Part shown: positions 52,935 through 63,842 of the stretch, one piece after another
How positions within the stretch are numbered: position 1 is the stretch's first letter
Layout of the letters: each line of letters begins with the position of its first letter
NCBI RefSeq assembly: GCF_014171595.1
Contig: NZ_CP050451.1
Location: 2,728,001-2,792,000, forward strand
Direction: 5' to 3'
DNA from: Massilia sp. Se16.2.3
Lineage (GTDB): Bacteria > Pseudomonadota > Gammaproteobacteria > Burkholderiales > Burkholderiaceae_D
Length of the DNA: 64,000 bases
Notes under the pieces: model-generated
What the model was told of the DNA's origin: nothing
What the model saw: only the letters and a program-made list of their open reading frames with translations
Databases searched by the model: none
Program-made: the position numbers and the translations under genes

Positions 52935-55664
52935 ATGAAGAACACCGCCAAGACACTGACACTGACCGCCAAGAAGGCGCCGGCCAAGAACGCCGCGGCG
53001 CAGCTGGCAGTGCCGAAAACCGCGACCTCCTACTTCCTCGAAACGGAAGCGGCGGCCAAGGTAACGGTGGTCAAGACCCGCTCGCGCCTGGCATCGCTGA
53101 AGGCACAGGCCGAGGCGCCGGAAGCTGAGATGCCGGTAGCGGACATGCCGGTAGCGGACGTGCCGGTAGCGGACATGCCTGTTGCTGAAGTTCCGGCAGC
53201 GGACGTGCCGGTCGCGGACATGCCAGTCGCGGACATGCCGGTTGCGGACATGCCGGTCGCGGACGCTCCTGTTGCCCAGGCATCCGATGTGCCCGCTGCC
53301 CTGACCGCCGTTGCGGAAGAGTACCAGGCCAGTGCCGCCCCGGCGGGCCCGGCGCCTGTCATCGTAAGGAAGCGCACCAAGCTCGCCGCCCTGAAAGCGG
53401 CCGAGGCCGCGCCGGCAAGCGAAGCGCCTGTGCCGGTCGCCGCACCCGCCGTCGCCGCCAACGACGAAGCACCCAAGGTCGTGCGTGCCCGCGCTGCCCG
53501 CCGCATGGAGCCGTCCGTCGCTGTCGTCCCGAGCGCACCCGCCGCCGTGAACGCCGTCAGCCAGACCACCGATGCCGCCGTGCTGGCCGCGATCGATACC
53601 TCGGGCTACCTGCTGCCGGGCGTGAAAGTGCCGGGCCGCCGCGGCCGCAAGCCGAGCGAATTCACGCCGGAAAACGACGAAGTCGCGGCACTGAACGCGG
53701 TCGAGCGCGCCGAGCTGAAGGCCGTGTCGAAGGCGCGCGAGCGCAAGGCCAAGGGTGCCGGCCTGCTCAGCGGCGAAGGCTTCTCGGGCGAGGAACTCGA
53801 AAAGCGCCGCACCCAGCTGAAGAACCTGATCAACATGGGCAAGGAGCGCGGCTACCTGACCCATGCGGAGATCAACGACCACCTGCCGGAAAACATCGTC
53901 GATCCGGAAGCGATCGAAGGCATCATCGCGACCTTCAACGACATGGGCATCGCCGTCTACGAGCGTGCGCCGGAAGCGGAAATGATGCTGCTGTCCGATA
54001 ACGCCGTGACGCCGACCAGCGAAGACGAAGTCGAGGCCGCCGCCGCGACGGCGCTGTCGACGGTCGACTCCGACTTCGGCCGCACCACCGACCCGGTCCG
54101 CATGTACATGCGCGAAATGGGCGCGGTGTCGCTGCTGACGCGCGAAGGCGAAATCGAGATCGCCAAGCGTATCGAGGAAGGCCTGAAGGACATGGTCCAG
54201 GCGATCTCGGCCTGCCCGACGACGATTTCCGAAATCATCGCGCTGTCGCACAAGATCGCCAGCGACGAGCTGAAGATCGACGATGTCGTCGATGGTTTCG
54301 TCGACCACAACGACAACGCCCCCGCCCCGGTCGCCGCACCGGGCAAGACCGTTGCCGGCGATGACGAGGACGAGGAAGAGGAAGAAGTCGAGGAAGAAGA
54401 AGACGGCGACGCCGCGGGCGGCGCGGCTGGCTATTCGACCGAGCAGCTGGCGCAGTTGCGCCGCGGCGCGCTGGAAAAATTCGCCCTGATCGAAGAGCAG
54501 TTCGACCGCATGGGCCATGCCTTCAAGACCACCGGCTACGGCTCGGCGGCCTACGAGAAGGCACAGGAAATCATCTCCACCGAGCTGCTGGGCATCCGCT
54601 TCACCGCCAAGATCGTGGAAAAGCTGTGCGACACCCTGCGCGGCCAGATGGACGAAGTGCGTTCCATCGAGCGCGCCGTGCTCGACATCTGCGTGAACCG
54701 CTGCGGCATGCCGCGCGCCCACTTCATCAAGGTCTTCCCGGGCAACGAAACGGACCTGGCCTGGGGCGACCGCGAAGTCGACTGCGCCTATCCGTACAGC
54801 GCCGTGCTGGGCCGTAACCTGCCTGCGATCAAGGAACTGCAGCAGCGCATGATCGACCTGCAGGCACGCGTGGCGCTGCCGCTGGCCGACCTGCGCAAGA
54901 TCAACAAGCAGATGGCAGCGGGCGAGAAGCGTGCCCGTACCGCAAAGCGCGAAATGACGGTCGCGAATTTGCGTCTGGTGATCTCCATTGCTAAAAAATA
55001 TATCAACCGCGGCCTGCAATTCCTCGACCTGATCCAGGAAGGCAATATCGGCCTCTTGAAAGCGGTCGACAAGTTCGAATACCGCCGCGGTTATAAATTC
55101 TCGACCTACGCGACCTGGTGGATCCGCCAGGCGATCACGCGCTCGATCGCGGACATGGCCCGAACGATTCGCGTGCCGGTGCACATGATCGAGACGATCA
55201 ACAAGATGAACCGCATCTCGCGCCAGATCATGCAGGAAACAGGCAGCGAGCCGGATCTCGCCACCCTGGCCCAGAAGATGGAAATGCCGGAGAACAAGGT
55301 CCGCGAGATCATGAAGATCGCGAAGGAACCGATTTCGATGGAAACCCCGATGGGCGAGGACGGCGATTCGCAGCTGGGCGACTTCATCGAGGACAACACC
55401 ACGCTGGCCCCGCTCGACGCCGCGCTGCACGCGTCGATGCGCAACGTGATCAAGGAAGTGCTGGACTCGCTGACCCCGCGCGAAGCGAAGGTGCTGCGCA
55501 TGCGCTACGGCGTCGAGATGTCGAACGACCACACGCTGGAAGAAGTGGGCAAGCAGTTCGACGTGACGCGCGAGCGTATCCGCCAGATCGAAGCCAAGGC
55601 CATGAGCAAGCTGCGCCAGCCTTCGCGTTCGGACAAGCTGAAAACCTTCTTGCACGACAAGTAA
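52935..55664 (+). CDS. rpoD: RNA polymerase primary sigma factor RpoD, long N-terminal extension
   Basis: A 909-residue sigma-70. The extra first 270 residues are Ala/Pro/Val-rich with a pentapeptide repeat (about 65-114, ADMPV and variants) and Lys-rich ends. Region 1.1 is at about 290-350 ([20 protein letters not shown]), 1.2 at about 385 ([20 protein letters not shown]), an acidic insert at about 475, region 2 at about 700 ([33 protein letters not shown]), region 3 ([17 protein letters not shown]) and region 4 at about 845-905 ([34 protein letters not shown]). AGGAGAG precedes the ATG. Gene is single and ends in a terminator. Confidence 0.97.
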   Translation: MKNTAKTLTLTAKKAPAKNAAAQLAVPKTATSYFLETEAAAKVTVVKTRSRLASLKAQAEAPEAEMPVADMPVADVPVADMPVAEVPAADVPVADMPVADMPVADMPVADAPVAQASDVPAALTAVAEEYQASAAPAGPAPVIVRKRTKLAALKAAEAAPASEAPVPVAAPAVAANDEAPKVVRARAARRMEPSVAVVPSAPAAVNAVSQTTDAAVLAAIDTSGYLLPGVKVPGRRGRKPSEFTPENDEVAALNAVERAELKAVSKARERKAKGAGLLSGEGFSGEELEKRRTQLKNLINMGKERGYLTHAEINDHLPENIVDPEAIEGIIATFNDMGIAVYERAPEAEMMLLSDNAVTPTSEDEVEAAAATALSTVDSDFGRTTDPVRMYMREMGAVSLLTREGEIEIAKRIEEGLKDMVQAISACPTTISEIIALSHKIASDELKIDDVVDGFVDHNDNAPAPVAAPGKTVAGDDEDEEEEEVEEEEDGDAAGGAAGYSTEQLAQLRRGALEKFALIEEQFDRMGHAFKTTGYGSAAYEKAQEIISTELLGIRFTAKIVEKLCDTLRGQMDEVRSIERAVLDICVNRCGMPRAHFIKVFPGNETDLAWGDREVDCAYPYSAVLGRNLPAIKELQQRMIDLQARVALPLADLRKINKQMAAGEKRARTAKREMTVANLRLVISIAKKYINRGLQFLDLIQEGNIGLLKAVDKFEYRRGYKFSTYATWWIRQAITRSIADMARTIRVPVHMIETINKMNRISRQIMQETGSEPDLATLAQKMEMPENKVREIMKIAKEPISMETPMGEDGDSQLGDFIEDNTTLAPLDAALHASMRNVIKEVLDSLTPREAKVLRMRYGVEMSNDHTLEEVGKQFDVTRERIRQIEAKAMSKLRQPSRSDKLKTFLHDK
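53127..53275. repeat. 15-bp coding repeat in rpoD
   Basis: About ten imperfect copies of ATGCCGGTAGCGGAC encode Ala-Asp-Met-Pro-Val pentapeptides. Multiples of 15 keep the frame, so copy number can change without breaking RpoD. Confidence 0.85.
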
Positions 55665-55685
55665 CAGCATTGCGCCTGGTACCGA

Positions 55686-55720
55686 AAACGCGTCCTCCAT
55701 CCGGGGACGCGTTTTTTTTT
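55686..55720 (+). terminator. Terminator of rpoD
   Basis: 10-bp stem AAACGCGTCC / GGACGCGTTT, 9-base loop, followed by nine or more T. It starts 22 bases after the rpoD stop. Confidence 0.92.
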
Positions 55721-55926
55721 GCCTGCTTCACTCGCGGCGTAGGGGCAGGGCTAGCGGGACAGGATGCTTGTCGCAACGCAAACGCCTTCAGCACATCCGC
55801 AACGTTTCCTTATTTGTTCGCAAACGGTTCGGCCGAAAACTGTTGACCATAACCAGTAGTCGCGCAAAGATTCCATACGGCAATATAATCGCCGGAAGAA
55901 TTTTTGTTCAATTAAGCCGACAGACC

Positions 55927-57871
55927 ATGGTTGCCCAACTCCTACGCCGCGCCTCCATCCGCACCAAGCTTCTCGCCAGCATGGCCGCCTGCCTGCTGCT
56001 GCTGCTGGTCATTTCCGCCACCCTCAGCGTCACGCTGACCAGCCGCAGCCTGCGCGAGCGCGCAATCTCCCAGGACCTGCCCGCCGTGGTGGGCGAAATC
56101 CGCAACGACGTGCTGCGCCGCATCGGCCAGCCGGTCACGGCGGCGCTGGCGGTCGCCAACAACACCTATGTGCGCGACTGGGAGCGTGCCGGCCTGCCCG
56201 ACGAGGGCCTGGCTGCCTGGCGCGCCTATGCGGCCCAGATGAAGGCGGCGAACAAGGCGATGGGCGTGTTCTGGGCCTCGCCGACGACGCTGAAATTCAT
56301 GGACGAGAGCGGCCTGAGCTACACGATCGACAAGGCCAACCCGAAGAACGCCTGGCTCGACGCCTTCATCAACAGCGGCGCGCCCTACGAACTGAGCATC
56401 GATCCGGACATCAAGACCGGCGTCATGAAGCTGTTCATCAACGCCCGCGTGGAACTGGGCGAGGGCAAGCTGGCCGTGGCGGGCCTGAGCCTGGGTGTGA
56501 AGGATATGGCCGACGCCGTGCGCGCCTACAAGATCGGGCAGTCCGGCTACGTGTTCCTGGCCCGCGCCGACGGCAGCATCGTGCTGCACCGCGACCCGAC
56601 CCTGGGCGACGGCGAGCACAACGTGAAGGACTTGCCGGGCTATTCGCCGGAACTGATTGCTGGCCTGACGAAAAAGGCGACCTTCGCCAGCGCGCGGCGC
56701 GAATCGAGCCACGGCACCCTGATCATTGCCTCGTCCTACATTCCGGAACTCGACCTGTACGTGATCGCCGAGGTGCCGGAAGCGGAAGTGCTGGGCGGCG
56801 TGCTGCGCTCGGCCACGATTGCCAACATCGTCGCGGGACTGATCGGCGGCTGTGTCGGCCTGTTCGTGATCCTGCTGGTCAGCCGCGCGATTGCGTCTCC
56901 GGTGGCGCGCGCCGCGCGGATGCTGGGCGAAATCGCCGACGGCAGGGGCGACCTGACGCGGCGCATGCGCGTCGAAACGCAAGACGAGGTCGGCGCGCTG
57001 GCGCATGCCTTCAACCGCTTCGTCTCGTCCCTGAACAGGACGATGGGCGAGGTGCGGCGCAGCAGCGACGCCATTGCCGGTGCCGCTGCGGAAATCGCGG
57101 CGGGCAACATGAACTTGTCGAGCCGTACGGAAGCGCAAGCTTCCAGCCTGGAAGAAACCGCGGCGGCCATGGAAGAACTGACCTCGACCGTGCGCCAGAA
57201 TGCCGACAATGCGCGCCAGGCCAACGCCCCTGGTGAGCTCGGCCAGCGAGCAGGCCCGCCGCGGCGGCGAAGTGGTGGGCGAAGTGGTGGCGACGATGGG
57301 CTCGATCACGGACAGTTCGCGCAAGATCGGCGACATCATCGGCGTCATCGACGGCATCGCCTTCCAGACGAATATCCGGCGCTGAACGCGGCCGTCGAGG
57401 CGGCCCGCGCCGGCGAGCAGGGACGCGGCTTTGCCGTCGTCGCCAGCGAGGTGCGCAACCTGGCCGGACGCTCGGCCGCCGCGGCCAAGGGAAATCAAGG
57501 CCTTGATCCAGGATTCGGTTGGCAAGGTCGACGCCGGCGCGCGCCTGGTCGATACGGCCGGTGCGACCATGACCGGCATCGTGCAGGCGGTGGCCCGGGT
57601 GGCCGACCTGATGAGCGAGATCGATGCGACCAGCACCGAACAGAGCCAGGGCATCGGCCAGGTGAACGGCTCGATCGCGACGATGGACGACGTCACCCAG
57701 CAGAACGCGGCCCCGGTGGAAGAAGCGGCGGCTGCGGCCAGCGCGCTGGAAGAGCAGACCGCGACGCTGGCGCGCGTGGTCGGCGTGTTCAAGCTGGACG
57801 AGGCCTGGCGCGATGCCGTCCCGGCCGCCGGCGTCCGCGCGCAGCCTCAGGCGCCTGTCCTGGCGGCCTGA
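55927..57871 (+). CDS. Methyl-accepting chemotaxis protein with Cache sensor (three frameshifts)
   Basis: About 648 residues. First helix ([20 protein letters not shown]), periplasmic Cache domain (about 45-290; [20 protein letters not shown]), second helix ([20 protein letters not shown]), HAMP ([20 protein letters not shown]), and the signalling tail with [30 protein letters not shown] then [20 protein letters not shown], and [20 protein letters not shown]. Breaks near 57230 (extra C), 57375 (lost T) and 57492 (extra G), each inside a highly conserved stretch, so these are likely read errors. It senses small ligands; target unknown. Confidence 0.92.
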
Positions 57872-57985
57872 GACCGGCGCCCGAAGCGGGGAAGCCGTGC
57901 GCGGCTCCCCAATCGCGCGAGGCCGGCAGGTCGGCAGTTGTAATATCGGGGCGGAGCCGGCGGATCGGCCGCCTGGCCAGCCGCC

Positions 57986-58994
57986 ATGGAGCCGCGCATG
58001 CCACGTCCTTGTCCTCGTCTTCGTCCCGCCGTATCCTCCCGCCTGTCGTTCTCGTTCCCCTTGGGCCTGCTGTTGCTGGCCGCCGCCAGCGCCGCACCTG
58101 CCCGGGAGCGCGAGGGCAAGGACGAGCCGATCTCGGCCGACCGGCCGGATTTCGTCGAGTCCAGCGAAGTCGTCGGCAAGGGCAGGGTACAGCTCGAAAC
58201 CAGCTTCCTGAGCGAGCGCGAGCACACGCTGTCGATGCCGACCCTGCTGCGCGTCGGCGTGGGCGAGGCCGTCGAGCTGCGCTTCGAGACGGAAGGGCGC
58301 ACCCTGCGTCACAGCAGGGAGGCGGAGACGGGCGAGCGCAGCACACTGGGCGGCTATGCCGATACCGCCGTCGGCCTGCTCTGGCATGCGCTAAGTACTC
58401 GACCGAAAATAAATGGGAATTTTGGCAAACAGAACCGGATGCGGTGCAAGACGGCGAGAGCGCCGCAGTGCGAGCACTGCCCCGCAAGCGGACGCGAGCC
58501 GACGCAGCAACGCGCCGGTTCTGGAAGCCAAAAACACATTTATTTTCGGGTGAGTACTTAGACGCCAAGGGTGGCATGCCATCGGTCGGCGTGCTGGTCG
58601 GCGCCGAGCTGCCGACAGGCTCGCAGGGCGCTGCGCGGCGTGGGCGTACGGCCATCGCTGCGCGTGGTCGGCGAGTGGGAGCTGCCCGGCGAGATGCAGC
58701 TGGGCGTGATGCCCGGCGTCGCCGTCCTGCACGAGCGCGATGCCGAGCGCACAAGCTACGGCCTGCTGGGTATCGCACTCGAAAAATCCTTCGACGCGCG
58801 CCTGCGCGGCTTCGCCGAGCTGACCCCTGCCGCACATCGCGCGCAGCCGGCACGGCGGCACCGAGGCCAGCGTCGGGCTGGGCGCGGCCTGGCTGCTGTC
58901 GAAGGACTGCCAGCTCGACACCATGTTTTCGCGCGGGCTGAACCATCGCACGCCTTATGCCAGCTGGACCGTGGGCTTGTCGTTCCGGCTCTGA
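57986..58994 (+). pseudogene. MetA-pathway/transporter-like outer-membrane protein gene, broken by small element
   Basis: About 280 residues if repaired. Signal peptide ([20 protein letters not shown]) and [20 protein letters not shown], then [20 protein letters not shown] mark the Phenol_MetA_deg-like transporter family. After GLLWHAL an element of 165 bp enters (stop codon at its far end); the gene resumes as [20 protein letters not shown], then [20 protein letters not shown], and ends SWTVGLSFRL at 58994. Two further frame changes near 58630 and 58835 may be read errors. With the element in place the product stops after 191 residues. Confidence 0.75.
58392..58560. mobile_element. 165-bp MITE-like element flanked by TA duplication
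   Basis: Body 58394-58558 between TA at 58392-58393 and TA at 58559-58560. The ends are inverted repeats of about 45 bp with some 85% identity (AGTACTCGACCGAAAATAAA at left, complement of the right end AGTACTCACCCGAAAATAAA). The middle has a further GCAGTG/CACTGC hairpin. No protein. TA target duplication points to an IS630/Tc1-mariner-type transposase acting in trans. Taking it out with one TA restores HAL-DAKGG in frame. Confidence 0.85.
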
Positions 58995-59074
58995 GCCGGC
59001 TTGGCGGGCGCATGGTGGGTGCCTACCCTACGGATGCGCAATGCGATATGCCGGCATGGCGCACCCTGCAGGGA

Positions 59075-61912
59075 TCAGCCGGTATTGCGCAATCCCGCCG
59101 CCACGCCGTTGATCGACAGATGAATCCCGCGGTGTACGCGGGGGTCCATCTCGCCAGGCTTGTGGGCCATGGCGCGGTGGCGATGGATCAGCTCGACCTG
59201 CAGGTGGTTCAACGGGTCGAGGTAGGCGAAGCGGTTCTGGATCGAGCGTGCCAGCAGCGGATTGCCGGCCAGGCGTTCGCTGTTGCCGGTGATGGCTTCG
59301 AGCTGGCGGATGGTTTCGCCATGCTCGGCGGCGATGCGCTTGAAGATGCGCTCGCGCAGTGCCACGTCGGGCACCAGGCCGGCGTAGCGCGAGGCGATCG
59401 CCAGGTCCGTCTTGGCGAGCACCATGTCCATGTTCGACAGCAGCGTCGCGAAGAAGGGCCACTCGCGCACCATTTCCTGGAGCATGGTCAGGCGTTCTTC
59501 CTGCGGACCGTCGGCCAGCCAACTGGACACGGCTGAACCGAAGCCGTACCAGCCCGGCAACAGCAGGCGGCACTGGCCCCAGGAGAAGCCCCAGGGAATC
59601 GCGCGCAAGTCCTCGATGCGGCGCGTCTTCTTGCGCGAGGCCGGGCGCGAACCGAGGTTCAGTTCCGCGATCTCGGCGATCGGCGTGGCGGCGAAGAAGT
59701 AGTCGGTGAAGCCCGGGGTCTCGTAGACCAGGTTGCGGTAGGCGGCATATGCCCGCTGCGACAGTTCGGCCATGACGGCCTCGTAGGCGGCGAGGCGCTC
59801 GGCCTTGCCGCGGTCCTGTCCATGCGGCATCAGGCTCGCTTCCAGGGTGGCGGCCACCAGCAGTTCCAGGTTGCGCCGGCCGATCTCGGGATTCGAGAAC
59901 TTCGAGGCGATGATCTCGCCCTGTTCGGTCAGGCGGATCTGGCCGTTGACGGTGCCCGGCGGCTGCGCCAGGATCGCCTGGTAGCTCGGGCCGCCACCGC
60001 GGCCGACGGTGCCGCCGCGGCCGTGGAACAGGCGCAGCTTGACGCCGGCGCGTTCGAACACGTCGACCAGTTTCAGTTCGGCCTGGTACAGCTCCCAGTT
60101 CGAGGTGAGGAAACCCCCATCCTTGTTCGAATCCGAGTAGCCGAGCATGACTTCCTGCAGGCGGCCCTGGTTGTGGATGATGCGGGTGACCAGCGGCAGC
60201 GCCATCCACTCTTCCATGATGGCGCTGGCGCGCTGCAGGTCGGGAATGGTTTCGAACAGCGGGATCACCATCACGTCGGCGATGCCCGCGCCAATGCGCA
60301 GCAGGCCCGCTTCCTTCTGCAGCAGCAGCACTTCCAGCAGGTCCGACACCGCCTCGGTGTGCGAAATGATGTAGTTGCGGATCGCGCGGGTGCCGTAGCG
60401 CTGGCGGATCTCGCGCGCGGCGCGCACGATCGCCAGTTCCGACTGGGTCTCGTCGGTATAGGTTTCGAAAGGCGAATACAGCAGGCGTGGCTGGGCCAGT
60501 TCGGCCAGCAGCAGCTTGCACTTGTCCGCTTCCGAGAGAGCAGCATAATCCGCTTCGACCCGGGCCTTTTCGAACAGTTCGGCCAGCACGCGCTCGTGCA
60601 CGTCCGAGGTCTGGCGCATGTCGAGCGAAGCGAGGTGGAAGCCGAAGATGCGTGCGGCGCGCATCAGGCCGGCCAGACGCGGCGTGACCAGCATGGCGCC
60701 ATGGTTCAGCTGCAGCGATTCCGCCAGCACCTGCAAATCGGCGGCGAATTCGGCCGCGTCGCGGTAGGGGGCGGCATGGCCCACTTCCTTGCGCAGGATG
60801 TTCACCGCACCAAGTTCGCGCGCGCTGGCGGACCAGCCGTGCGTACATGCCGATCAGGGCACGGCGGTAGGGTTCGTCGGCGCGGTGCTCGGACTGGTCG
60901 GTCGAGCGCTCGGCCAGGGCCTGCATCGCCGGCGTGATGTCCACCATCAGCGTCGAGGTCGACAGCTCGGCGCCGAGCGCGTGCACCTCGTCGAGGTACC
61001 ACTCGAGGATGGTCGTGGCATGGCGCATCGTCGCGTGGCGCATGGTGTCGGCGTTGACGTTCGGGTTGCCGTCGCGGTCGCCGCCGATCCAGCTGCCCAT
61101 CTGCACGTAGGCAGCGTCGCCCAGCTGCGCCGGGCTGCCGTGGTACTGGACGCCGATCTCGTCTTCGATATCGTCGTACAGAGCCGGCAGCTCGCGCAGG
61201 AAAGTGATGCGGTAGTAGGACAGGGCGTTTTCGATTTCGTCGGCCACCGTCAGCTTGGTGTAGCGCAGCATGCGCGTCTGCCACAGGGTGGCAATGCGCG
61301 CCTGCAGCAGCTGCAGGTTGCGCACCTGCTCCTTCGGCGTCATCGGCAGGTCGCGTTCGGCCAGCAGGCGCGCGATGTCGTGCTCGGCATCCAGGATGCT
61401 CTTCCTCTGCACTTCGGTCGGGTGGGCGGTCAGCACCGGGGCGATCAGCGCGTTGCGGAAGAAGGTTTCGACCGTCTTCTGGTCGACGCCGGCGCCGCGC
61501 AGCCGGCTCAGTGCATGGCCGACGCTGCCTTCGCGCGGACGCGAACCGGCCAGCAGGTGGGCGCGGCGGCGGCGGTTGTGGTGCTGGTCCTCGGCGATGT
61601 TGGCCAGGTGCGAGAAATAGGAAAAGGCCCGCACCACCGAGATGGTCTGGTTGCGCGTGAGCTTGTGCAGCAGCGTGGTGAGCTCTTCGCCGGCTTCGGG
61701 GGGTCGGCGTCGCGGCGAAAGCGCACGGCCGTCTGGCGGATGGTTTCGACGACGTCGAAGACGGCATCGCCCTCCTGGTCGCGCAGCACGTCGCCGAGCA
61801 GGCGGCCGAGCAGGCGGATGTCTTCCTTCAGCGGCGCGTCCTTGTCGGTGGTTTGCACGGCAGGTGCGTCCGGGTTGTCGGCGGGATTGTCTAGTGCAAC
61901 GGGTTTGTCCAT
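59075..61912 (-). CDS. ppc: Phosphoenolpyruvate carboxylase (two frameshifts)
   Basis: About 945 residues; adds bicarbonate to phosphoenolpyruvate to give oxaloacetate for the citric acid cycle. [15 protein letters not shown] holds the first active-site His, then [34 protein letters not shown] and [14 protein letters not shown] for catalytic His and Arg, and [18 protein letters not shown], ending [12 protein letters not shown]. Breaks near 61695 and 60820 cancel, leaving a length divisible by three, so the gene is most likely intact. Start at 61912 (MDKPV) or 61954 is open. Divergent from hemC, the usual Burkholderiales order. Confidence 0.94.
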
Positions 61913-62078
61913 ATCGGCCACAGGTTCGCTATATAAAAGTCGTCGGTTGTGCATGGCGATCGGCCACGGTATGCAGGTAGGCGCATGCTAAAATTTGTGA
62001 TTCTTTGCAAGAGCCGCAGCTGGCGCAGGCCGGGTTGGGCGCGGCACCAGGTCCATCATTCATTTTGAAAGCACGAAC

Positions 62079-63062
62079 ATGACGCAGCAGGGGCTGGCGC
62101 AGCAAGACCAGGCGCAACGCGCACCATCGAAGCTGGTTATCGCATCGCGCGAGAGCCGCCTCGCCATGTGGCAGGCGGAGCACGTGCGCGACCGTCTGGC
62201 TGCATTATATCCACAGTGTCAAATTAGCATCCTCGGGATGACGACGCGCGGCGACCAGATCCTCGACCGCACGCTGTCGAAAGTCGGCGGCAAGGGCCTG
62301 TTCGTCAAGGAACTGGAAGTGGCGATGGCCGAGGGGCGCGCCGATCTGGCCGTCCATTCGCTGAAAGACGTGCCGATGGAGCTGCCGGAAGGCTTCGCGC
62401 TGGCCGCCGTGCTCGAGCGTGAAGATCCGCGCGACGCTTTCGTGTCGAACGATTACGCCAGCCTGGACGACCTGCCGCCTGGCGCCGTGGTCGGCACCAG
62501 CAGCCTGCGCCGCCAGGTTCTGATCGCCGCGCGCTACCCGCAGCTGGTGATCCAGCCGCTGCGCGGCAACCTCGACACGCGCACGGGCAAGCTCGACCGT
62601 GGCGAGTACGCCGCCATCATCCTGGCCGCCGCCGGCCTGAAGCGCCTGGGTCTGCCGCAGCGCATCCGGGGCGTGCTCGATCCTTCGATGAGCCTGCCGG
62701 CCGCGGGGCAGGGCGCGATGGCCATCGAGGTGGCAACCGGCGCGCGCAGCGACGGCCTCGACCTGGCGGCCGTGCTCGCGCCGCTGAACCACTTCGACAC
62801 CGCCCAGGCCGTGCTGGCCGAGCGCAAGGTGTCGCGCGTGTTCGGCGGCAGCTGCCAGATTCCGCTGGCCGCCCATGCGACCGTGGACGGCGAGCAGCTG
62901 CACCTGCGCGCGATGGTGGCCACGCCCGACGGCAGACGCAGTGCCTTTGCCGAGCTGGCCGGCCCGGTCGCCCAGCCCGAGCTGCTGGGGGAGCAGGTGT
63001 CGGCGCTGCTGGCGCAGCAGGATGCGCAGGCGATCCTGGACGCTTGCCGCCAGGACGCTTGA
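62079..63062 (+). CDS. hemC: Porphobilinogen deaminase (hydroxymethylbilane synthase)
   Basis: A 327-residue enzyme joining four porphobilinogen units to hydroxymethylbilane for haem. [65 protein letters not shown] and [20 protein letters not shown] are the active-site segments; Cys259 in [13 protein letters not shown] carries the dipyrromethane cofactor. Start at 62079 gives a short leader before [10 protein letters not shown]. First gene of hemC-hemD-hemX. Confidence 0.97.
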   Translation: MTQQGLAQQDQAQRAPSKLVIASRESRLAMWQAEHVRDRLAALYPQCQISILGMTTRGDQILDRTLSKVGGKGLFVKELEVAMAEGRADLAVHSLKDVPMELPEGFALAAVLEREDPRDAFVSNDYASLDDLPPGAVVGTSSLRRQVLIAARYPQLVIQPLRGNLDTRTGKLDRGEYAAIILAAAGLKRLGLPQRIRGVLDPSMSLPAAGQGAMAIEVATGARSDGLDLAAVLAPLNHFDTAQAVLAERKVSRVFGGSCQIPLAAHATVDGEQLHLRAMVATPDGRRSAFAELAGPVAQPELLGEQVSALLAQQDAQAILDACRQDA

Positions 63063-63073
63063 GCCCGCGCCGC

Positions 63074-63842
63074 ATGCCTGGGAAGGTCGTCATCACCCGT
63101 CCCCGCGCCCAGGCCGATGGCCTCGCGCAGGCCGTCGCCGTGCTCGGGCGTACGCCGGTCCTGCTGCCCCTGCTCGAGATCGCGCCTTTGGCGGACACCA
63201 CGCTCCTGCGCGCGGCCCTGGCAGAGTTGTCCAGCTTTGCCCCGGTGGCCTTCGTGTCGCCGAACGCGATCGACGCCGCCTTTTCCCATCTGACAGACTG
63301 GCCGCGCGAAGTGGCGATCGCCGTCCTGGGCGAAGGCAGCCGAGCGACGCTGGCGCGCCGCGGCCTCGACGCGTCGAACGCGACCATCCTCGGCCCGCAG
63401 GACCCGGCGCGCAGCGATTCGGAGAACCTGCTGGCCTCGCTCGACCTGGGGCAGCTTGCGGGCAAGCGGGTGCTGATCGTGCGCGGCGAGTCGGGGCGCG
63501 AACTGATGGCGGACGGGTTTCGCGCCGCCGGCGCCGAGGTAGTGGTGGTGCCGGCCTACCGCCGTAGCGTGCCGCCGCTCACGCCCCAACTGGCCGCCAC
63601 GCTGCGCGCCTTGCTGGGCGGGCCGAACGACTGGATAATCACGAGCTCGGAGGCGCTGCGCGGCCTGTTTGCGCTTCTGGACGAGCTCGACCCCGGCTGT
63701 GTCAGCCAAATGCGCGGCCAGCACCTTATCGTGCCGCATGCCGGGATCGCCGAAACGGCGCGTGCCCTCGGACCTGGAGCGCGTGACGCTCACCGGCTCG
63801 GGCGACGAGCGATTGATTGCCGCGTTACAATCTCGAACATGA
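63074..63842 (+). CDS. hemD: Uroporphyrinogen-III synthase (one frameshift)
   Basis: About 255 residues; closes hydroxymethylbilane with ring D inversion. VVITRPRAQADGLAQAVAVL, FVSPNAIDAAFSHL, VLIVRGESGRELMADGF, AYRRSVPP and WIITSSEALRGLFALL are typical of HemD. Near 63770 the frame changes (an extra C in GGACCTGG), after which LERVTLTGSGDERLIAALQS and a stop at 63840-63842 overlap the hemX start (ATGA). Without the shift the frame would run straight into HemX as a fusion. Start ATG 63074; TTG 63059 also possible. Confidence 0.9.

Noticed and set aside
52614..55700. 1028-codon open frame on the minus strand opposite rpoD
   Set aside because: Gly/Val/His-rich shadow caused by high-GC codon bias; rpoD on the other strand is certain and no family motif is visible in the minus frame.
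55768..58941. Single 1057-codon plus-strand frame from the chemotaxis receptor to the transporter-like gene
   Set aside because: Only the first part is the receptor; after the frameshift near 57230 the frame is noise. Not a real fusion.
59075..61912. ppc as a pseudogene
   Set aside because: Two frameshifts that cancel, all active-site motifs kept, total length a multiple of three.
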